Shown here: piece after piece, positions 53,695 to 62,385 of the stretch
How the letters are laid out: each line of letters begins with the position of its first letter
Numbering within the stretch: the first letter of the stretch is position 1
Assembly: GCA_965261725.1 (NCBI GenBank)
Contig: CBDHDU010000015.1
Location: forward strand, 1-64,000
Origin: CANDOC01 sp965261725
GTDB lineage: Bacteria > Pseudomonadota > Gammaproteobacteria > Pseudomonadales > Endozoicomonadaceae
Reading direction: 5' to 3'
Length of the DNA: 64,000 bases
Translations under genes and position numbers: made by a program
Notes under the pieces: model-generated
Databases searched by the model: none
What the model was told of the DNA's origin: nothing
The model's input: only the letters and a program-made list of their open reading frames with translations

Positions 53695-55326
53695 ATGTCC
53701 AGAGCCTGCCGGTATGATGTCTTGATAATTGGTAGCGGTGCAGCTGGCTTGTCACTGGCGCTTGAGCTACCGCCCACCACAAGCGTTGCCGTACTGAGCA
53801 AAGCTGAAATCTCTGCCGGGTCAACCTACTGGGCTCAGGGTGGTATTGCTGCAGTGCTAAGTCAGGAAGACAGCGCGGAAGAACACATTAAAGATACCTT
53901 GATAGCGGGTGCCGGATTGTGCAATGAAGAAACCGTCCGTTTCACTGTAGAAAACAGTAAAGCCGGGATCGACTGGCTCAGCAACCATGGTGTACCTTTT
54001 ACCCGCCAGCATGATACTGATGATTATCACCTGACCCGGGAAGGGGGGCACAGCCAGCGCCGGGTAATCCATGCTGCCGACGCAACCGGACAAGCGCTAT
54101 CAAACACACTCCAGTCACGGGTTCGCAGTGCAGCTAACATCAGCCTCTTTGAGCATCACATGGCAATCAACCTGATAATGACAGGAACTCCCGCTGAAAA
54201 GGAGCATCGCTGCATTGGCGCTTACATATTCAATACCCGCACTGGAGCAGTCGAACAATTTCTTGCTCGCAGCGTCGTACTGGCTACGGGTGGTGCCAGT
54301 AAAGCTTATCTCTACACCAGCAACGTTGACGGTGCCAGCGGTGACGGCATTGCGATGGCATGGCGTGCCGGGTGCCGGGTGGCGAATCTGGAATTTAACC
54401 AGTTTCATCCCACCTGCCTTTATCACCCCCACGCCAAAGCCAGCCTGATATCAGAAGCAGTGAGAGGTGAAGGTGGTTTATTGCGGCGCGCAGATGGCTC
54501 TCGATTCATGCTGGATACTCACCCACTGGCAGAACTGGCTCCGAGGGATGTCGTTGCACGCGCTATCGACTTTGAAATGAAACAGTCAGGTGCAGACTGT
54601 GTTTATCTGGATATTTCTCACAAACCCGCTGACTTTATCAAATCCCACTTCCCCACTATCTACCAAACCTGCCTGAAGTTTGGTATCGACATGACCCAGG
54701 AGCCGATACCTGTCGTCCCCGCCGCTCATTACACTTGTGGCGGTGTTGTTGTTGACCATCAGGGACAAACGGATGTCCCGGGGTTATATGCTGTTGGCGA
54801 AACCAGCCATACCGGATTGCATGGTGCCAATCGTCTGGCCAGTAATTCACTCCTTGAATGCATTGTCTTTGCACATGCTGCGGCACGGGATATCGCTGCC
54901 CGACTGAACTCGATACCGATACCAAGCCCTGCCCCGGAATGGGATGCAAGTCAGGTTACGGACTCAAATGAAAATGTCGTCATTTCCCATAACTGGGATG
55001 AGCTGCGACGCTTTATGTGGGATTACATGGGTATTGTCAGAACAACAAAACGCCTGCTGCGGGCACGCAACCGGGTTTTACTGTTATTACAGGAAATCGA
55101 TGATTTTTATAGCCATTTCCGAATTAGCAGCGACTTGATTGAGCTGAGAAACCTTGCCCTGACGGCCAGCCTGATGATTAACTGCGCTTTAAAAAGAAAA
55201 GAAAGCCGCGGGCTTCATTACACGCTTGATCATCCTGAGTCCGAGACCGACGCACTGGACACCATTCTATATCCGACCAAAGCGCCTTTAAAAGCAACCA
55301 CTTCAAACATAAAGAAAATGGTTTGA
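53695..55326 (+). CDS. nadB: L-aspartate oxidase
   Basis: A 543-residue FAD enzyme with the Rossmann motif VLIIGSGAAGLSLALEL, AGSTYWAQGGIAAVL, THREEGGHS-like LTREGGHSQRRVIHAAD, FNQFHPTCLYHP, and GETSHTGLHGANRLASNSLL. Converts aspartate to iminoaspartate, the first step of de novo NAD synthesis. Divergent from rpoE, as in Pseudomonas and relatives. Confidence 0.95.
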   Translation: MSRACRYDVLIIGSGAAGLSLALELPPTTSVAVLSKAEISAGSTYWAQGGIAAVLSQEDSAEEHIKDTLIAGAGLCNEETVRFTVENSKAGIDWLSNHGVPFTRQHDTDDYHLTREGGHSQRRVIHAADATGQALSNTLQSRVRSAANISLFEHHMAINLIMTGTPAEKEHRCIGAYIFNTRTGAVEQFLARSVVLATGGASKAYLYTSNVDGASGDGIAMAWRAGCRVANLEFNQFHPTCLYHPHAKASLISEAVRGEGGLLRRADGSRFMLDTHPLAELAPRDVVARAIDFEMKQSGADCVYLDISHKPADFIKSHFPTIYQTCLKFGIDMTQEPIPVVPAAHYTCGGVVVDHQGQTDVPGLYAVGETSHTGLHGANRLASNSLLECIVFAHAAARDIAARLNSIPIPSPAPEWDASQVTDSNENVVISHNWDELRRFMWDYMGIVRTTKRLLRARNRVLLLLQEIDDFYSHFRISSDLIELRNLALTASLMINCALKRKESRGLHYTLDHPESETDALDTILYPTKAPLKATTSNIKKMV

Positions 55327-55336
55327 GATAACAGCG

Positions 55337-55370
55337 AATGCTTTGTCTGCAAATTTGCAGGCAAAGCATT
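55337..55370 (+). terminator. Terminator after nadB
   Basis: A 34-bp palindrome (AATGCTTTGTCTGCAAA / TTTGCAGGCAAAGCATT, one T-G pair) followed by TTTTTT, between nadB and the convergent universal stress gene. Confidence 0.85.
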
Positions 55371-55372
55371 TT

Positions 55373-56266
55373 TTAAATACAAAACAAAGAACTGCGTGCG
55401 AGATCTCTCAAAATCATATCAGGCGCATGACCAACAAAGACCTTGCGAATAGGAGAGCGCCTGTTAGGTGCCATTAACACCAGATCAGCATCAATCTCGC
55501 CAATCAACCGGCGCACCTGCGCAATAACATTGCCTTGCCGCATATGTGTCTGCAAAGGAATATTCTTCGGGCAGGCCTCTAAAGCCGACAAAAACATCCG
55601 GGCTTGTGAATCCTGCTTTCCCTCGAGCTTACGCAGCACTTCATTAATCTGCCGACTACGAAAATGGCCGTGAATAACTTCATCGGCGGCCAGATCAGCT
55701 GAAACCATTGTATGTACTTCAGTTTCCATCAGCCTCGCAAAGAAAACCGCCCACGCAATCAGACGCTGATTGATTTCATTACATAGCCGACCATCATCCA
55801 AAACTAACAACATTCGCTTAGGCGTTAACGTTCCTCCTGTACTTATACGCCAAACAGGAACAGGGCAATCTTTCAACAGCTCCTGAAGTTTGGCGCTGAC
55901 AGGAAACCCTTTAGCTTCAGCGACCTGTTCTGCAGGCGCTATCAACAAATCAGCTCCCTGTTCAAGCAGCGCACTGCGGATATCAAATCTGGGTTCCGTG
56001 GTCACCATGGTTGACAGCACCTCGACCCCGACTGCAAACAACCGGTTTTCGACATGACGCAGCATATCTTCTGCATCCTGCTGTCGCTGTTCGTCATAAT
56101 CACGGAAATACCGCCAGCGAGACATCAGGGCATTCGAAGGCTTATAGCAACCAACTACCGACACCGAGGCACGACATCGCTGAGCAAGATTAATCAGCCC
56201 AGCAATACATCTGTCATCAGCAGGGGAGTAAGGCATAACAGCCATAATATGTTTAATCGCAGGCAC
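55373..56266 (-). CDS. Universal stress protein with two UspA domains
   Basis: A 297-residue tandem Usp protein. Domain 1 spans about 1-145 (IKHIMAVMPYSPADDRCIAG; DLLIAPAE near the end), domain 2 about 150-295 (KRMLLVLDDG; DLVLMAPNRRSPIRKVFVGH). The G-x2-G-x9-G-S ATP motif is degenerate, so it may not bind ATP. Resembles UspE-type proteins. Confidence 0.88.
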   Translation of the reverse strand: MPAIKHIMAVMPYSPADDRCIAGLINLAQRCRASVSVVGCYKPSNALMSRWRYFRDYDEQRQQDAEDMLRHVENRLFAVGVEVLSTMVTTEPRFDIRSALLEQGADLLIAPAEQVAEAKGFPVSAKLQELLKDCPVPVWRISTGGTLTPKRMLLVLDDGRLCNEINQRLIAWAVFFARLMETEVHTMVSADLAADEVIHGHFRSRQINEVLRKLEGKQDSQARMFLSALEACPKNIPLQTHMRQGNVIAQVRRLIGEIDADLVLMAPNRRSPIRKVFVGHAPDMILRDLARSSLFCI

Positions 56267-56436
56267 GATTAGTCTTCCCCATCAGCCACAGACAAGTTCC
56301 CCGGTCACCCCGAAGACAGACATTGCCTATGGAAATCATATTCAATGGATGCGCATTCTATGTCGGATGCATTCAGGCAGGTTTTGACTTGAAACAACTA
56401 TATGACAGCCGCTTTGTGTATTTTTTTACTGAGAAG

Positions 56437-56940
56437 TTAGTCTGAACTATCGTACCCCACTCTACTCGACAAAGGCTGTCTATTTCTGCCCCGTGCAATC
56501 ACTCCCTCAACACCATACTGCGGCATTACTGTGACTTTTCCTGCGGATGTTCGCAACAGGATATGCAGACGGTGAAAAATTAAACCCGACACACTCCCTC
56601 TCATTATCATTAATGTTCGTCGGTAAGGTGCAACATCGGTTTCAAAAGGTAAAACAATAACCCATGACTGAACCCAGCCATAAGGTAACAGGCGAGCCGG
56701 ACACCATGTCATGCTACCCGATGAACGAATGCGCCAACCGTTTTTATCCAACGCAACGGCCGTAATACTACTCCGGCAAGACATCCAATAATGCTTGTGC
56801 AAACGGGTAGCAAGCCAGTTCAACAACAGCACTATCAAAGATAATTTCAGTACTCCGTGTATGCCTGACAGTACAACCGGTAGAAGACTTATGACGCATA
56901 TCAACAGGAGACAGGAAAGCAAGCGGGGTGAACGGTGCAC
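56437..56940 (-). CDS. YgfX-like membrane protein
   Basis: A ~167-residue protein with two close membrane helices (LLSCLLLICVISLLPVVLSG and LKLSLIVLLLNWLATRLH), then a strand-rich part (ITAVALDKNGWRIRS, WVIVLPFE) and a C-terminal basic tail. This is the plan of YgfX (CptA), encoded right after sdhE in many gammaproteobacteria, as here. The start is uncertain: GTG 56940 lies just past the sdhE stop, while GTG 56976 or 57024 would overlap sdhE. Confidence 0.7.
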   Translation of the reverse strand: MHRSPRLLSCLLLICVISLLPVVLSGIHGVLKLSLIVLLLNWLATRLHKHYWMSCRSSITAVALDKNGWRIRSSGSMTWCPARLLPYGWVQSWVIVLPFETDVAPYRRTLMIMRGSVSGLIFHRLHILLRTSAGKVTVMPQYGVEGVIARGRNRQPLSSRVGYDSSD

Positions 56941-56956
56941 CCGCGCACAAAAAATA

Positions 56957-57214
56957 TCAGTCCTGTGGCTGGACACGATCCAGAATAATACGCACGATAC
57001 GAGCCAGATCAGGGTCTTCTGCACCTTCCCGCTCCATCACCCAGCCAAATATATCCTGATCTTCACAGTTCAGCAGTTTGATAAAGCACTCCTGATCCAC
57101 CTGCCCCAAGGCGGGAAACGCTTCTTCGAGAAAAGGTAGTAACAGCAGATCCAGCTCCAACATACCGCGACGACTTTGCCAGCGCAGCCGGTTCATTTCT
57201 TCCTGACTTCTCAT
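56957..57214 (-). CDS. sdhE: FAD assembly factor SdhE
   Basis: An 85-residue protein with RLRWQSRRGMLELDLLLLPF (the RGxxE motif), CEDQDIFGWVM and a short C-terminal helix. SdhE helps FAD attach to succinate dehydrogenase and fumarate reductase. Paired with the ygfX-like gene downstream. Confidence 0.93.
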   Translation of the reverse strand: MRSQEEMNRLRWQSRRGMLELDLLLLPFLEEAFPALGQVDQECFIKLLNCEDQDIFGWVMEREGAEDPDLARIVRIILDRVQPQD

Positions 57215-57412
57215 TCGATACTCCAGTTTATTGTGACTGCATTATATGTGCTGCTTTCCTAACGGGTAAGAGGCCTGAAGAAATATTATCTTCAGCCAGC
57301 GAGCTCCCACAAAAAACTCAAAGCAACTACACTAAAACACTTCGGAATTCCTGCAAACAAGACTAAAAGTGAAAGCACAGCTTGCAGCATTACTGACATT
57401 ACCTTTGGGGAT

Positions 57413-57586
57413 GGCTGTGTTGTCGGCGATAGTTGAAGGGCTACAACCCCTATATTTCCTACATTTCTGGATAAGCCTATGACTCGTGGGCATTACATAA
57501 TTTTTGTAACTTCTGCTAATCATAAGTCCCATCGGAAAACCTGTGATTGGTGCGTTAGTACGCCAACTATTGTCGGCAACACAGCC
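57413..57586. mobile_element. 174-bp MITE with 9-bp target duplication
   Basis: The ends are inverted repeats of 23 bp with 20 matches: left GGCTGTGTTGTCGGCG+ATAGTTG (57413-57435), right, read inward, GGCTGTGTTGCCGACA+ATAGTTG (57586-57564); all three differences are transitions. Both ends are flanked by the direct repeat TTTGGGGAT (57404-57412 and 57587-57595). The interior codes for no transposase. This is the structure of a non-autonomous element moved by an IS in trans; 9-bp duplications occur in parts of the IS4/Tn5-like group, but the family is not identifiable here. It is inserted within the original 5' coding part of the BASS transporter gene. Confidence 0.85.
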
Positions 57587-58505
57587 TTTGGGGATCATAT
57601 TATTTTCAGCGGTTGCTCTGACCTTCGAACCTGCAGGCACACTTCTACAGGCGTTACTGATACCTTGCCTGATATTTATTCTGTTTTGCATGGGACTGCA
57701 CACCGGCTGGCATGAGTTTTACCAAGTGGTACAGCAGCCGTCAGCACTGTGGATTGGTGTCTGCCTGCAGTTTCTGATAATGCCCGCGCTGGCTTTTATC
57801 ATCGCCCGACTGTTTTCCCTTTCTCCTGAACTTACCACCGGCCTGGTTCTGGTGGGATCGGCACCCGGCGGTCTTGCCTCCAATGTTTTAACTTTTCTTG
57901 CCGGAGGGCGGGTCGCTCTTTCCGTCAGCATGACGCTTGTCAGCAGCCTCATTGCAATTATTGCAACGCCCTGGCTGACAGTGCTCTACCTTCACACTCA
58001 AGTCGATATTACGCCCCGGCCAATGATGTTATCACTATGCAAGCTGATACTACTGCCGCTATCACTTGGTGTCCTCCTGCATCGCTATGCACCCAAACTG
58101 GTAAAAATTATTGATCCGGCATTATCCGTATTAGCCAGTCTCGGCATCTGTATAGCCATTGCCGCTGTGATCACTACCAACAAAAGCAATCTGCAGCTCA
58201 TCGGTTTATCTCTGATTACAGCCACCTGTCTGCATAATATGGCAGGCTTGGGCTCAGGCTGGCTGCTCAGCAGGCTTTGTGGTCACGACAGGCAAACGGC
58301 TATTACCATTGCCATTGAAGTGGGAACCCAAAATACCGGGCTGGCGATGGCGCTTGCTATCAAACATTTCTCGGCTATTGCTGCCCTCCCCTCCATCATT
58401 TTCAGCTTCTCGCAGAACATACTCGGGGTTATCCCTGTCTTTTGCGGTGGAATCAGCCACACAAAAGCCCAGAAACCTATAGAAAAAGTTGCACAGGACG
58501 CTTGA
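57543..58505 (+). CDS. BASS-family (bile acid:sodium symporter-like) transporter, 5' end remodelled by MITE
   Basis: The downstream frame has 320 codons with about ten membrane helices and BASS blocks: LVGSAPGGLASNVLTFLAGG with the sodium-site residues and EVGTQNTGLAMALA. Removing the MITE (57413-57586) and one TTTGGGGAT copy joins GTG 57369 in frame to the rest, giving VKAQLAALLTLPLGIILFSA, a normal BASS N-terminus. The 174-bp element is a multiple of three but carries TGA and TAA stops in this frame. The open frame now starts at a GTG (57543) inside the MITE right end (MIGALVRQLLSATQPLGI). Whether it is still expressed is unknown. The region 57215-57412 is its former 5' flank and otherwise holds nothing recognisable. 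Confidence 0.8.
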   Translation: MIGALVRQLLSATQPLGIILFSAVALTFEPAGTLLQALLIPCLIFILFCMGLHTGWHEFYQVVQQPSALWIGVCLQFLIMPALAFIIARLFSLSPELTTGLVLVGSAPGGLASNVLTFLAGGRVALSVSMTLVSSLIAIIATPWLTVLYLHTQVDITPRPMMLSLCKLILLPLSLGVLLHRYAPKLVKIIDPALSVLASLGICIAIAAVITTNKSNLQLIGLSLITATCLHNMAGLGSGWLLSRLCGHDRQTAITIAIEVGTQNTGLAMALAIKHFSAIAALPSIIFSFSQNILGVIPVFCGGISHTKAQKPIEKVAQDA

Positions 58506-58542
58506 TGTTGTCACCATCATAAGTATAATGCCGCGCAATTTG
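58502..58542 (+). promoter_or_regulatory. pyrBI promoter with slippage-type initial transcribed region
   Basis: -35-like TTGATG (58502-58507), 16-bp spacer, perfect -10 TATAAT (58524-58529), then GCCGCGC and AATTTG (58537-58542) at the expected +1. The E. coli pyrBI promoter has the same arrangement, TATAATGCC...CAATTTGC, where UTP-dependent stuttering at the UUU controls productive initiation. The likeness suggests the same pyrimidine sensing here. Confidence 0.8.
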
Positions 58543-58576
58543 CGTGAACGAAACCGACGAGAAACCGAGCTAGCGA

Positions 58577-58729
58577 ATGACTGTGCTTTTCCTGCAGACG
58601 AATGCCTTCCAGACCAACACATCCTGCCTGCTGGCTTCTGAAGCCGGTATCCATCGTCGTTTTCATTCATTTAAAAAAAGAGCCCCTGATCAAGGGGCTT
58701 TTTTTGCTTGCTACCAACGAAAAAAGTGA
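58577..58729 (+). CDS. pyrL: pyrBI leader peptide (PyrL-like)
   Basis: A 50-codon ORF from ATG 58577 to TGA 58727-58729, ending 15 bp before the pyrB ATG. Its 3' part spans the attenuator hairpin and encodes RAPDQGAFFACYQRKK, comparable to the NRGAFF segment of E. coli PyrL, which is likewise encoded across the terminator. A U-rich stretch (TTTTCATTCATTT) precedes the hairpin as pause site. Coupled translation of the leader would prevent termination when UTP is low. Confidence 0.8.
   Translation: MTVLFLQTNAFQTNTSCLLASEAGIHRRFHSFKKRAPDQGAFFACYQRKK
58681..58705 (+). terminator. pyrBI attenuator
   Basis: AGCCCCT-GATCA-AGGGGCT followed by TTTTTTT, inside the pyrL reading frame and 40 bp before pyrB. 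It is a strong intrinsic terminator in the position of the E. coli pyrBI attenuator. Confidence 0.9.
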
Positions 58730-58744
58730 CAGGTGAGCACTCAC

Positions 58745-59675
58745 ATGGCAACCCCATCCCTGTATCAGAAAGATATCATCTCCATCGCTGACCTGACGCG
58801 TGAAGAGATGGAACTTATTGTTGCAACTGCAGAAAAGCTGAAGCACAATCCGCGCCCCGATTTGCTCAAAAACAAAGTAATCGGCAGTTGTTTCTTTGAA
58901 GCATCAACCCGTACCCGCCTGTCTTTTGAAGCTGCAATTCTGCGCCTGGGTGGAACCCACATCGGTTTTGCCGATGGAGGTAACACCTCGCTGGCAAAAA
59001 AAGGGGAAACCCTTGCAGACTCCATGCAGGTTATCGGTTCCTACACCGATGCTGTTGTTATGCGTCACCCCACAGGAAGGTGCTGCCCGTCTGGCAGCTG
59101 AATTCTCTTCTGTACCGATTCTTAATGGGGGGGACGGCTCCAACCAGCACCCAACCCAGACCCTGCTGGACTTATTCAGCATCTATGAATCCCAGGGCAA
59201 ACTGGAAGGTCTGAAGATCGCTTTTGTGGGTGATCTCAAGTATGGCCGGACTGTGCATTCTCTGGCTCAGGCCTGCGCCCGCTTCAACTGTGATTTTTAT
59301 CTGATTGCCCCTGATGCGCTAAGCATGCCTGACTACCTGTTGGCAGAGCTGGACGAACAGGGCGTGAAATACCAGTGCGTTGAAACGATGGAAGAAGTTA
59401 TTCCGCTTGCAGACATCATCTACATGACTCGTGTCCAGAAAGAGCGTTTTGACGAGACTGAATACAAGCATATCGCCTCCCGCTACATTCTTAATGCTGA
59501 AATGCTGAAAGATGCCAAGGACAACCTGAAGGTGCTGCACCCGCTGCCACGGGTTGATGAAATCAGTGTTGATGTAGACAAGACACCGTACGCCTATTAT
59601 TTCCAGCAGGCTGAAAACGGTGTTTATGCGCGGGAAGCCCTGCTGGCACTGGTACTCACTGAAGGCGAAATCTGA
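58745..59675 (+). pseudogene. pyrB: Aspartate carbamoyltransferase catalytic chain, with +1 frameshift
   Basis: ATG 58745 opens MATPSLYQKDIISIADLTRE and carries FFEASTRTRLSFEAAILRLG and TSLAKKGETLADSM. The frame is lost after VVMRHP: the CCCC run at 59068-59071 has one C too many, and the 5' frame stops at 59101. The other frame continues exactly with QEGAARLAAEFSSVPILNGG, GDGSNQHPTQTLLDL, VGDLKYGRTVHSL and VLHPLPRVDEISVDVDKTP to the stop at 59675. Joined, it gives ~309 residues, normal for PyrB. It is either a recent inactivation, an assembly error, or a +1 frameshift at CAC CCC A CAG, which would restore HPQEG. pyrI follows intact. An ancestral promoter, leader and attenuator are also intact. 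Confidence 0.88.
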
Positions 59676-59689
59676 AAGGAATTAACATC

Positions 59690-60148
59690 ATGAAAAAACA
59701 GCTACAGGTCGAAGCCATCTGCAAGGGTACTGTCATTGACCATATTCCGGCTGGTCAGGGTGCTAAAATCCTTCGTCGCCTTCAGCTGCTGGACAGCCAG
59801 TTACGCATTACTGTGGGCTTTAACCTTCCAAGCGGTCATCTTGGTCTGAAAGATATTCTGAAGGTAGAAAACCGCCTGTTCAGCACCCGTGAAGCAAATG
59901 AACTCTCTTTGTTTGCGCCGTCTGCAACCATTAATGTGATTGAAGATTACGAAGTCACCCGTAAATTCCCGATGTCTACACCGGATATTCTGGAAGGCGG
60001 TTTTGACTGCCCTAACTCCAATTGCATTTCTCACAATGAGCCGGTGGACAGCTGCTTCTACGTAAAACAGAAAAATGAAGATGAGACCCGCCTGAAGTGC
60101 AAGTACTGCGAGAAAAGCTTTAGCAAGGATATTGTTGCAGGCATTTAA
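59690..60148 (+). CDS. pyrI: Aspartate carbamoyltransferase regulatory chain
   Basis: A 152-residue protein with the nucleotide-binding domain (GTVIDHIPAGQGAKILRRLQ, SGHLGLKDILKVENRLFS) and zinc domain (CPNSNCISHNEPV ... CKYCEKSFS). It gives ATCase its CTP/ATP response. AAAGGA precedes the ATG, 14 bp past pyrB. Intact, in contrast to pyrB. Confidence 0.95.
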   Translation: MKKQLQVEAICKGTVIDHIPAGQGAKILRRLQLLDSQLRITVGFNLPSGHLGLKDILKVENRLFSTREANELSLFAPSATINVIEDYEVTRKFPMSTPDILEGGFDCPNSNCISHNEPVDSCFYVKQKNEDETRLKCKYCEKSFSKDIVAGI

Positions 60149-60166
60149 TTCAGCCTGTTACACATA

Positions 60167-60200
60167 AAAATACCGCCTCCACCAAGGAAGGCGGTATTTT
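60167..60200. terminator. Terminator after pyrI
   Basis: AAAATACCGCCT pairs with AGGCGGTATTTT around a 10-nt loop; the flanks (CACATAAA / TTTATGTG) extend the stem. It has T-runs on both strands and serves pyrBI and the convergent DUF2007 gene. Confidence 0.88.
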
Positions 60201-60211
60201 TTTATGTGCCT

Positions 60212-60505
60212 TTAATCAATACCGGCTTCGTCATCCAGAGACATCTCAACAACAGGACTGGCAGATAAATAACCCTGTATCAGTTCCCGGGCCTGCTCAG
60301 CATCTTCAGGAAGACAAAAAAGCCCCAACAAGTCTCCGGCCGGTAATTCACCCACGCCGCCCTGAAGGTACTCGCCCTGTATATGACAACGGATATGGCG
60401 ATGTTCAAGCATATCTTTGAGACATTGCGCCTCAACCATATCCGCAGGTTTATAAACAGGAATCACATCACCACCTATAAAATGTTTGTGCCTGTCAGGC
60501 ACCAT
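60212..60505 (-). CDS. DUF2007 family protein
   Basis: A ~97-residue protein with VIPVYKPADMVEAQCLKDML and IRCHIQGEYLQGGVGELPAG, the conserved DUF2007 (putative signal-transducing) core, and an acidic tail. The start overlaps the end of the Sel1-repeat gene by about ten bases. No known reaction. Confidence 0.85.
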   Translation of the reverse strand: MVPDRHKHFIGGDVIPVYKPADMVEAQCLKDMLEHRHIRCHIQGEYLQGGVGELPAGDLLGLFCLPEDAEQARELIQGYLSASPVVEMSLDDEAGID

Positions 60506-60974
60506 CACCCAGATAGAGCGTACGTACCTGCTCAGCTAACTCCTGAGCCTTTTCCAGCTGACGTTCATTTAGCCGGGTACTGACACTCTGGTTAAGCTGT
60601 TTTGCTTCGGCAAGCACGGGTGAACTTTCCGATGCCGCCAGCCGACTCCAGATCCAGGCACTGATCAGGTTAGTATCGGTACCCGTTCCGTTCAGATAGG
60701 CGCGCCCCATTTCATACTGTGCTGCCGGGTACTGATGATCTTTTCCGGCCGCTTGCTGAAACAGTTCAAACGCCTTGCGGTCATCACGGGTAACGCCAAG
60801 CCCCTGCGCATAAGCACGCCCAAGCTCTGTCATCGCTTCAGGCTTGCCCGCCTTAATAGCCAGACGCAATTCAGTAATTGCTTTCCCTTCAATACTGACT
60901 ACAGATGATTCAGCCTGAACCATCAACGGCATGGACAGAGCCAACACCAGAAACCCTACTTTTTTTATAGACAT
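60495..60974 (-). CDS. Periplasmic Sel1-repeat protein
   Basis: A 159-residue protein with signal peptide (VGFLVLALSMPLMVQAES) and two to three Sel1-like repeats (AMTELGRAYAQGLGVTRDDR, AAQYEMGRAYLNGTGTDTNL) followed by a helical C-terminus. Sel1 repeats bind other proteins. Co-transcribed with the DUF2007 gene. Confidence 0.87.
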   Translation of the reverse strand: MSIKKVGFLVLALSMPLMVQAESSVVSIEGKAITELRLAIKAGKPEAMTELGRAYAQGLGVTRDDRKAFELFQQAAGKDHQYPAAQYEMGRAYLNGTGTDTNLISAWIWSRLAASESSPVLAEAKQLNQSVSTRLNERQLEKAQELAEQVRTLYLGDGA

Positions 60975-61216
60975 TTACACTTAGCCTGAACTGCATTTTT
61001 CTCTTGTCGCGATTATAAAGTACTTACCCTCCTGCCTAAAGCCTGAATACTCATACTCATCCAAAATTACGGTAAGAACAAACTTCTAAAATCTGAACCA
61101 TAGGACTAAGATCTGTAATCTATCCGCTCACTATAATTACATTCCGCCACAGTGGTGCTACAGAACTTAATAATCCGTCTGTATATAATGCGCTACATTG
61201 ATGAAATAACTGAATA

Positions 61217-62371
61217 ATGCTTATGTCGTCTTTTGACGCTATACGTCCGTATCATGACTCTGAAGTCCAACCTGTCCTGCAGCGCCTGCTGAAGGATCAG
61301 GAGTTTATACTCGCTATGGCGCGCTACAGCAGTGCGGCTCCCTATATCGGCAAGATACCGGAAAACGAGCTGGCGGCTCAGGTAAAACAGGAGCTGGCTG
61401 CCGCTTTTGCAGATATCCATGATATCCGGGCACTGCAGAAAAAGCTGGAGCCGATGCTCGGCGCCCTGCTACAGCAGACAACGGATAAAGTCACATTCTC
61501 CGGGCTTGACCATGTGCCTGCTGATCGCCCGACACTGTTTATTTCAAACCATCGGGATATCGTTCTGGATCCGGCTCTGGTCAATTATGGTCTGTTCCAC
61601 AGCGACCGGGATACCGTTCGTATCGCTATTGGCGACAATTTACTAGAACGCCCGTTTGTTAACGACCTGATGCGGTTAAACAAAAGCTTTGTGGTAATGC
61701 GCAGTATTACCGCCCGACGGGAGCGGCTTGCCTCACTTACCAATCTGTCCGCTTATATCAATCACTCTCTGCTTGAAGATAAAAGCTCCGTCTGGATCGC
61801 TCAAAGCGAGGGGCGAGCCAAAGATGGTGACGATCGTACCGACACAGCTATCATCAAGATGATTACCATAAGCCAGCGCAAGGCAGGCTCGTTCCCTGAG
61901 GTAGTGGAAAAACTGAACATTGTGCCGGTTGCCATCAGCTACGAGTATGACCCCTGCGACCAGATGAAAGCCCGCGAACTCTATGCCGCCCAAAATGAAG
62001 GCGGCTATATAAAACAGGAAGGTGAAGATATGAAAAGTATCATGACCGGGTTTGAAGGCTACAAGGGCAGAGTTCATATCGCTTTTGGTGAACCGCTGGC
62101 ACCGGGAATGGAAGCCGCCAATGATGTCAAAGCAGCCATCGACAAACAAATACATGCTATCTATCGTTTATTCCCGGTAAACGTGCTGGCTTATAATCTG
62201 CAGCACCCGGACAATCATGCTGATACATTGCTGGAAAGTTTTAGTCAGGATGAAATTGACAGCGCCAAAGCGCAACTTGATAAGCGGCTGGAAAGCACAG
62301 AAGCAACACATCGTCCTATATTACTGGATATGTACGCAAAACCTGTCGTGAACTATTTTGAAACACTATAG
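61217..62371 (+). CDS. 1-acyl-sn-glycerol-3-phosphate acyltransferase family protein
   Basis: A 384-residue PlsC-like acyltransferase with ISNHRDIVLDPALVNYG (the HxxxxD motif), VVMRSITARRERLA, and AQSEGRAKDGDDR (EGR motif). Longer than typical PlsC (240-260 residues), with a ~90-residue N-terminal helical part and C-terminal extension. Probable role in phospholipid synthesis or remodelling. TATAAT at 61192-61197 may be its -10 element. Confidence 0.85.
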   Translation: MLMSSFDAIRPYHDSEVQPVLQRLLKDQEFILAMARYSSAAPYIGKIPENELAAQVKQELAAAFADIHDIRALQKKLEPMLGALLQQTTDKVTFSGLDHVPADRPTLFISNHRDIVLDPALVNYGLFHSDRDTVRIAIGDNLLERPFVNDLMRLNKSFVVMRSITARRERLASLTNLSAYINHSLLEDKSSVWIAQSEGRAKDGDDRTDTAIIKMITISQRKAGSFPEVVEKLNIVPVAISYEYDPCDQMKARELYAAQNEGGYIKQEGEDMKSIMTGFEGYKGRVHIAFGEPLAPGMEAANDVKAAIDKQIHAIYRLFPVNVLAYNLQHPDNHADTLLESFSQDEIDSAKAQLDKRLESTEATHRPILLDMYAKPVVNYFETL

Positions 62372-62385
62372 GCATAAAACACTGT

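Noticed and set aside
57332..57703. 123-codon minus-strand frame with seemingly repeated IPKG segments
   Set aside because: The apparent protein repeat is explained by the MITE target duplication and inverted ends; it is not a gene.
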